Below are positions 59,883 through 64,000 of a stretch of DNA of 64,000 bases, in pieces. The notes under the pieces are model-generated. The model was not told the origin of the DNA, made no database searches, and saw nothing but the letters and a program-made list of their open reading frames with translations. Position 1 is the stretch's first letter. Each line of letters starts with the position of its first letter. Source of the stretch: Onchidella celtica (taxonomy: Eukaryota; Mollusca; Gastropoda; Systellommatophora; Onchidiidae); NCBI GenBank assembly GCA_963931925.1, contig OZ007569.1, positions 48,598,601 to 48,662,600 on the forward strand, in the 5' to 3' direction. The translations under genes and the position numbers were made by a program.

Positions 59883-60750
59883 GATATTTATTATTTCAAT
59901 ATGTTTCATAAATGTACAGACCGAAGTAAAAAAATTATTATAAATTATTGGAGGGTGACTCTTGAAACCTGAGTCACAAGTGATAAAACATTCACATATT
60001 AGAAAATAAATTAAAGGTTAAAAATACTCTCTGAAACTCGCACTCGACACATTTAAATTCCCCAACAAGAAAGATAATTCCCAACAAGGGAGATAAATAA
60101 ATTTAATGCTCCATGATTTAGAAGTAGGCTTTAAGAGTTGCCTGCCTGAAAGACTCATTAACCCTTTAGCGCCCAGTGTGCAATATTTGCACCAGGTGAC
60201 ATAACTTAGTTCTTTGTTTTTTTTCTTTTAGGGGATACAATTTTCAATTTAGCAGGAGCGAAGTTTTCGTGATTTATTATGATATTTTTGCATTTTATTT
60301 GATTTGCTTGAAATAGATTTGCCTGCTGCATAAATTTCGGATAAGGCTTTTCAACTTCCCAAGTCTCCAAGTCTGGGCGTAACAAAAAACTGCAATCACT
60401 TCTTTGAACCACACGGGCGAAGTTTGTGAAGATTTAGCCTCATGATTCAGGAATCTAGCAGTTTCCAGTTTGAAACAAGTCTCATTTGTTACGGTCGGGG
60501 CTTAGCACTGTGCCCTTGATGGCCCAAGAACGATAATTATTTTACTTCAGCGCCTTTAGAATGAAGTTTTAGGATCTACTCAAACTGAGGTTATGTTCCA
60601 GGACTTGCTTTGTATTGTATGCACTACTAAAAATACATTCATCCATCGGTATAATCACTTAATATAGTAAAACTCTATAACTGGGACAGAAAGCGTCAAA
60701 CAGGCAAGCGATTTGTGTCTGTACGCCACAGACAGAGAACGAGAGAAAAG
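59883..60750. other. gene-free stretch
   Basis: Contains TTAACCCTTTAGCGCCCAGT at about 60159, resembling AACCCTCTAGTGCCCAG at 53365. No gene recognised. Confidence 0.45.
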
Positions 60751-60755
60751 GATAG

Positions 60756-60756
60756 G

Positions 60757-60827
<71 letters not shown>

Positions 60828-60829
60828 GA
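60756..60829. repeat. (GT)n(GA)n(G)n microsatellite
   Basis: GT repeats, then about 22 GA units, then a run of G. Confidence 0.95.
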
Positions 60830-60929
60830 GATGACTTGAATACGTGTATGAATGGTTGAAAGGAGTTTCCATAGGAATGTTCGTGAAATTTAACACGAAG
60901 AATGCATTACCTAAATGTGGAGAACTCGT

Positions 60930-61206
<277 letters not shown>

Positions 61207-61495
61207 AGGTTACTGATGTAATATATACCGTTAGCTAATACGGCTAATGTGAGTAATTCCAGACGATGTCACCGCGTCAGCGTAGACCTTCCGTCCATAC
61301 TAGGGGAATGCAGCAGGTGTAAGGAACGGGAAAGCACAATCTGATTTTTTTTTTTTTGGTCATTTGCATCAGGCACAAAAGCTATTCAAAATTATATCAG
61401 CTCACAAAACGCAATTTCTTTCATCAATCACACATTACGTGTTTGCCACATACAGATGAAAGGACTCCGGTATTGCTGACCTTCAAAGGTGATTG
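61207..61495. other. short gene-free stretch
   Basis: Nothing recognised. Confidence 0.5.
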
Positions 61496-61503
61496 ATTCA
61501 GAG

Positions 61504-62009
61504 CAGTGGTTCTCAACGTGGACGATACCGCGCCTCCTCCCCTCTCCCCCCCCCCAGGGCCTGGGGGGGGGGAGCTTGTTGGTTTCGGGGGGGGGGGCGA
61601 AAACAATGAAAATGGCGACAGGTGGGCGAAAACTATGAAGGGGGGCGACTTGGGTGGAAACACAGGGTAGCCATAAACTTGTTCAATGGCATGGGTAGGT
61701 GGATTTTATGTATAGAAAAGACCTATTATTTTAGTGCATTTGATAAAGAATGCTTTCTGTTATATAATGCATAATCAATAAACCTATTGTCATTAATAAG
61801 TCTTTGAAAACTTTCAATTTTAATGATAATTTGTGTGTGTGGTCTGTCTTCTCGTGAAAAACACCTGCTGGGTTTGAGTTGGGATTTCCGGGATGGGGTG
61901 GCTAGAGTGGGATGGGGGGTGGGGGGGTGGGGGCGGGATAAATGGGGGACGATGAAAGAAGATTTGGAGCCTAAGGGGGCGACTGCCTGAAAAAAGTTGA
62001 GAACCGTTG
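61504..62009. mobile_element. hAT-type MITE, copy D (506 bp)
   Basis: CAGTGGTTCTCAACGTGG at the left and AAAAGTTGAGAACCGTTG at the right are classical hAT ends. Flanking octamers ATTCAGAG and GTTTACAG agree at five of eight. The interior has repeated GGGGGGGCGA(AAAC) phrases and long G/C homopolymers. No transposase. Confidence 0.8.
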
Positions 62010-62815
62010 GTTTACAGTTTTCCGGTTAATGTGGGGATAATGAAACAAGTTCTGTCATTTTCCCCAACCAATGGGGTTGATGGCAATTGGAGCTACTGTA
62101 CGTGATCGGAATGAAACTAAATTAAATTGGGAAGCGAAGATGAAATGTACGGGAGCCGTTAAAAAGCACCAGTAGTGAAAATATACAAAAAAACACGTTA
62201 GTCAGGGCATGCAAAAAGCACCAGTAAACATACGAATACTTTTTATTAGCCAGTAATCGAATTTAGAGGGCGAGACTGTCCATTTCTCGAATCATAATTT
62301 TGAAGTGTCTGCTGTTGCTTTCCTGTTGGGCCATCAACTTGCAAGCTTGTGCCAACCTCAAACTCGCGTAGTCCGCGCCCACTAGGACGTATTTTTGGTG
62401 TGTGAATTTCTATAAGACGAGAAAACTTACGCTAACCTAGGCTACCCCACTGGTTGGGTTATCATCAAAGTATTGTATCACCAGCTATGCGTTTAAGCGC
62501 ATTCGAGAATGTATTCGACTACTGTTGGTGCTTTTTGAATGCCTCATCACTGGTGTTACTTGCATGTCAGTAATACGTCAACTGGTGGTGTTTGTATGTC
62601 CCTAAATGTACACGTGTACAAATGTAGTTTTCTGGGTGGTTGTCATGGAGAATAAAGGCAATAATTGTGTAGCGTGCTGTTGCTTGACAGCAGGTCAGCT
62701 TTCTCTGCAGATGAGTGTCTCAAAGTTTGCAATGACGCCAATGAATCACTTAACTGGGGGCCATCCATATAGTATGTCAACTCGAAGGGTGACAAAACGG
62801 AGATTGTCCCCAGCG
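62010..62815. other. gene-free stretch with short duplicated phrase
   Basis: AAAAAGCACCAGTA occurs at 62161 and again at 62215; otherwise nothing recognised. Confidence 0.5.
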
Positions 62816-62817
62816 GA

Positions 62818-62952
62818 TGGTGGGTGGACGCTTGTGGTCGGGTCTCCTTCTGTACTATCATTCTTTCATATTCTGTCTATTTTCTTGCTTTTTCCTAGCA
62901 CAATGTGACTGTAATATTGTCGACGTGCTTTCTCCAAACTCAAACCCCAACG
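62818..62952 (+). mobile_element. LINE family B 3'-end fragment
   Basis: Contains GGTGGGTGGACGCTTGTGGT, GTCTCCTTCTGTACTATCAT, TCTTGCTTTTTCCTAGCACA, ATGTGACTGTAATATTGTCG and CGTGCTTTCTCCAAACTCAA. It matches 63415-63556 and the reverse complements of 25225-25362 and 10605-10690. Confidence 0.75.
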
Positions 62953-63297
62953 AATGAAATGCGTACATTTGGGTGGCTTGGGGGGGGGGGGGAGAGGGGA
63001 GGTGGGGTCTGAAGTGCGTAAATACGCTTTTCAGTTAGGACAACCAAGTGAAAGTTTGGGTGTCTTAAGCTGGAAATCCATAGGCACGGAAACTGAACGG
63101 CACCGGGACGGTACAGATCGCTCAAACAGAAATGTCATTGTCTGAATCCATTGGTACGGAACGGCAGCGGGACGGCACCGGCAGTTCTGCGGTACCCCAG
63201 CGGCACTTTTTTAATCGGACACAGGAGCGATTCTGCCGCTGCCGCAGAGGTGCCGCAGAGAAAAATGTGGGCGTGGCGCCTAAATATTCCCGCGAAA

Positions 63298-63732
63298 ATG
63301 CCACGTTGCATTGTGGGCGCTTTCTTCTCCAAGACAATGCCGGCGGTTCAAGATAAGGCGACCATTGAAAAACTTGTGGAACTTGTACGGGACAATACCG
63401 TGGTGCCAAGTACGGGAAATCTGTGGGTGGTTGGTAGGCGCTCCTGGCAGTGTCTCCTTTTGTCCTGTCATTCTGCTATATTGTCTGTCCATCGCCTTGC
63501 TTCTTCCTGGCACCATGTGACCATTATCGTGTCGATGTGCAGCGCTTTCTCCAATGTTTCGCTGCCTGAGCACAGAGATGCTCTGCTCATACGCAATGTG
63601 TGGAGCAGCATCGCGGAGGCGATGGGGAACAGCTTGTGGCTTTCGCTCTTTCAGAATTTCATGCACCCAAAATCGATGCTGTCTTCGTTGTCTTTTACCC
63701 CCTCTCTTCTTAACCAGGAGCCAAATCATTAG
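63298..63732 (+). pseudogene. MADF/Myb-like DNA-binding protein remnant of a Harbinger element
   Basis: The plus strand reads MPAVQDKATIEKLVELVRDN from 63337 and, after a ~150-bp interruption, EHRDALLIRNVWSSIAEAMG near 63565-63625 in the same frame. Together these resemble the first two helices of a MADF domain (xLIxLVRxxPxLYD...xxYKDxxxRxNAWxxIAxxLG), the accessory DNA-binding protein of PIF/Harbinger elements. The interruption is a LINE family B 3' end. The third helix and everything after AEAMG are missing, replaced by antisense nuclease sequence, so it is not expected to be functional. The MADF call rests on motif spacing only. Confidence 0.6.
63415..63556 (+). mobile_element. LINE family B 3'-end fragment, nested in the Harbinger derivative
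   Basis: Contains GTGGGTGGTTGGTAGGCGCT, TGTCTCCTTTTGTCCTGTCA, TTGCTTCTTCCTGGCACCAT, GTGACCATTATCGTGTCGAT and GCTTTCTCCAATG. It lies between the two halves of the MADF-like segment. Precise borders and a target duplication are not clear. Confidence 0.7.
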
Positions 63733-63784
63733 CAGTAATCGCTCTTGTTTCACGAACTTAGACAGTTTTGACTGGGCAGGTGCC
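63622..63784 (-). pseudogene. PIF/Harbinger nuclease, N-terminal fragment
   Basis: The minus strand encodes MAPAQSKLSKFVKQERLLLM, then KRQRRQHRFWVHEILKERKP (63628-63700). RRxRFWVHxILxxR is the hallmark opening of PIF/Harbinger nucleases, normally followed by a GxFHxLVxEL helix and then the DDE core. Here the match ends after KERKPQ, where the sequence becomes antisense to the MADF-like segment, so the catalytic domain is deleted. Confidence 0.65.
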
Positions 63785-63950
63785 ATGCTGCTAATGCATC
63801 GAAACAAAACAAAAAAAGGCGCAAACCTGCCGTGCCGTACCGTGTCTATGAATTCAAACATTGAAGTTGCCGATACCGCACATTTCGTCCCGGTGCCGTT
63901 CAGTTTCCGTGCCTATGGATTTCCAGCTTAAGTCTTTTTTTTTTTTTTTA

Positions 63951-64000
63951 GGAGATTCGCTGCCGTTGGCATTTATATCTCACTTTTCTTGTTTTCATTT
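63951..64000 (-). mobile_element. tRNA-headed SINE, copy 5 (tail only, cut by window edge)
   Basis: The minus strand ends GAAAACAAGAAAAGTGAGAT, ATAAATGCCAACGGCAGCGA, ATCTCCT and then a T13 (A13) run, matching the 3' tail of the other SINE copies. The rest lies beyond the right edge. Confidence 0.85.

Larger units (their letters stand above)
63064..63932. mobile_element. PIF/Harbinger-like deletion derivative with perfect 47-bp TIRs
   Basis: The left terminus 63064-63110 is the exact reverse complement of 63886-63932 (starts CTTAAGCTGGAAATCCATAG). The ends contain TTAA, so the duplication may be TTAA, or TTA/TAA as usual for Harbinger. Inside, the plus strand carries a MADF-like segment and the minus strand a Harbinger nuclease N-terminus, as expected for a two-gene Harbinger element after internal deletion. 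A LINE family B end (63415-63556) is inserted in the MADF part. The first ~150 bp inside the left TIR are GC-rich with GGCAGCGG/CCGCTGCCGC-type subterminal repeats. Identical TIRs imply recent movement. Confidence 0.82.

Overview
This is a eukaryotic, intron-bearing and repeat-rich window with roughly 60% AT. It most likely comes from a mollusc, probably a gastropod. That call is an inference from three things: a stonin gene with invertebrate-type organisation, tRNA-headed SINEs, and LINE 3' ends of the kind common in molluscan genomes. No bacterial, organellar or viral gene organisation is visible.

The only recognisable host gene is at the left edge on the minus strand. It is a stonin (stoned B / STON2-like) endocytic adaptor gene, of which three coding exons lie in the window: 5332-2576, 1932-1849 and 1117-163. 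All junctions have GT/AG signals and compatible phases, giving 1,265 codons plus one base. The protein has eight NPF motifs, three DPF motifs, a stonin homology domain and most of a mu-homology domain. Its C-terminus lies beyond position 1. A splice acceptor at 5352 shows that the ATG exon has a non-coding exon upstream.

The remaining ~58 kb is intergenic or 5'-intronic, with no further credible host exon. It is a layered deposit of mobile DNA. The largest item is an almost complete RNase H-bearing LINE (11596-15996) with a 13-bp target-site duplication and a GAA tail. Its single long reading frame (APE endonuclease, RT, RNase H, C-terminal Cys/His knuckle) is interrupted only by one in-frame TAG at 14991. 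Older LINE debris comprises an RTE/CR1-like ORF end (minus, 10640-11060), a second LINE C-terminus (minus, 59677-59880) and several copies of two distinct LINE 3' UTRs. One tRNA-Glu-like SINE family is present five times, three copies carrying an internal oligo-G tract.

Non-autonomous DNA transposons are frequent. There are four hAT-type elements with CAGTGTTTCTCA-like ends, another hAT-type element with a perfect 8-bp TSD (54518-54764), a 250-bp MITE (20070-20319), a 192-bp MITE (25695-25886), and a 1.5-kb fold-back structure (42074-43584) whose right arm is split by a smaller fold-back. At the right edge is an element with perfect 47-bp inverted termini (63064-63932). It contains a MADF-like segment on one strand and a PIF/Harbinger nuclease N-terminus on the other, with a LINE 3' end inserted in the MADF part.

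Tandem arrays with units of 23, 32, 78, 84, 149 and 154 bp and long GA, CA and AAC microsatellites fill much of the rest. No CRISPR, operon, bacterial defence system or other clearly new coding system is supported. The features most worth following up are the nested Harbinger derivative, the composite fold-back element and the amber-interrupted LINE.
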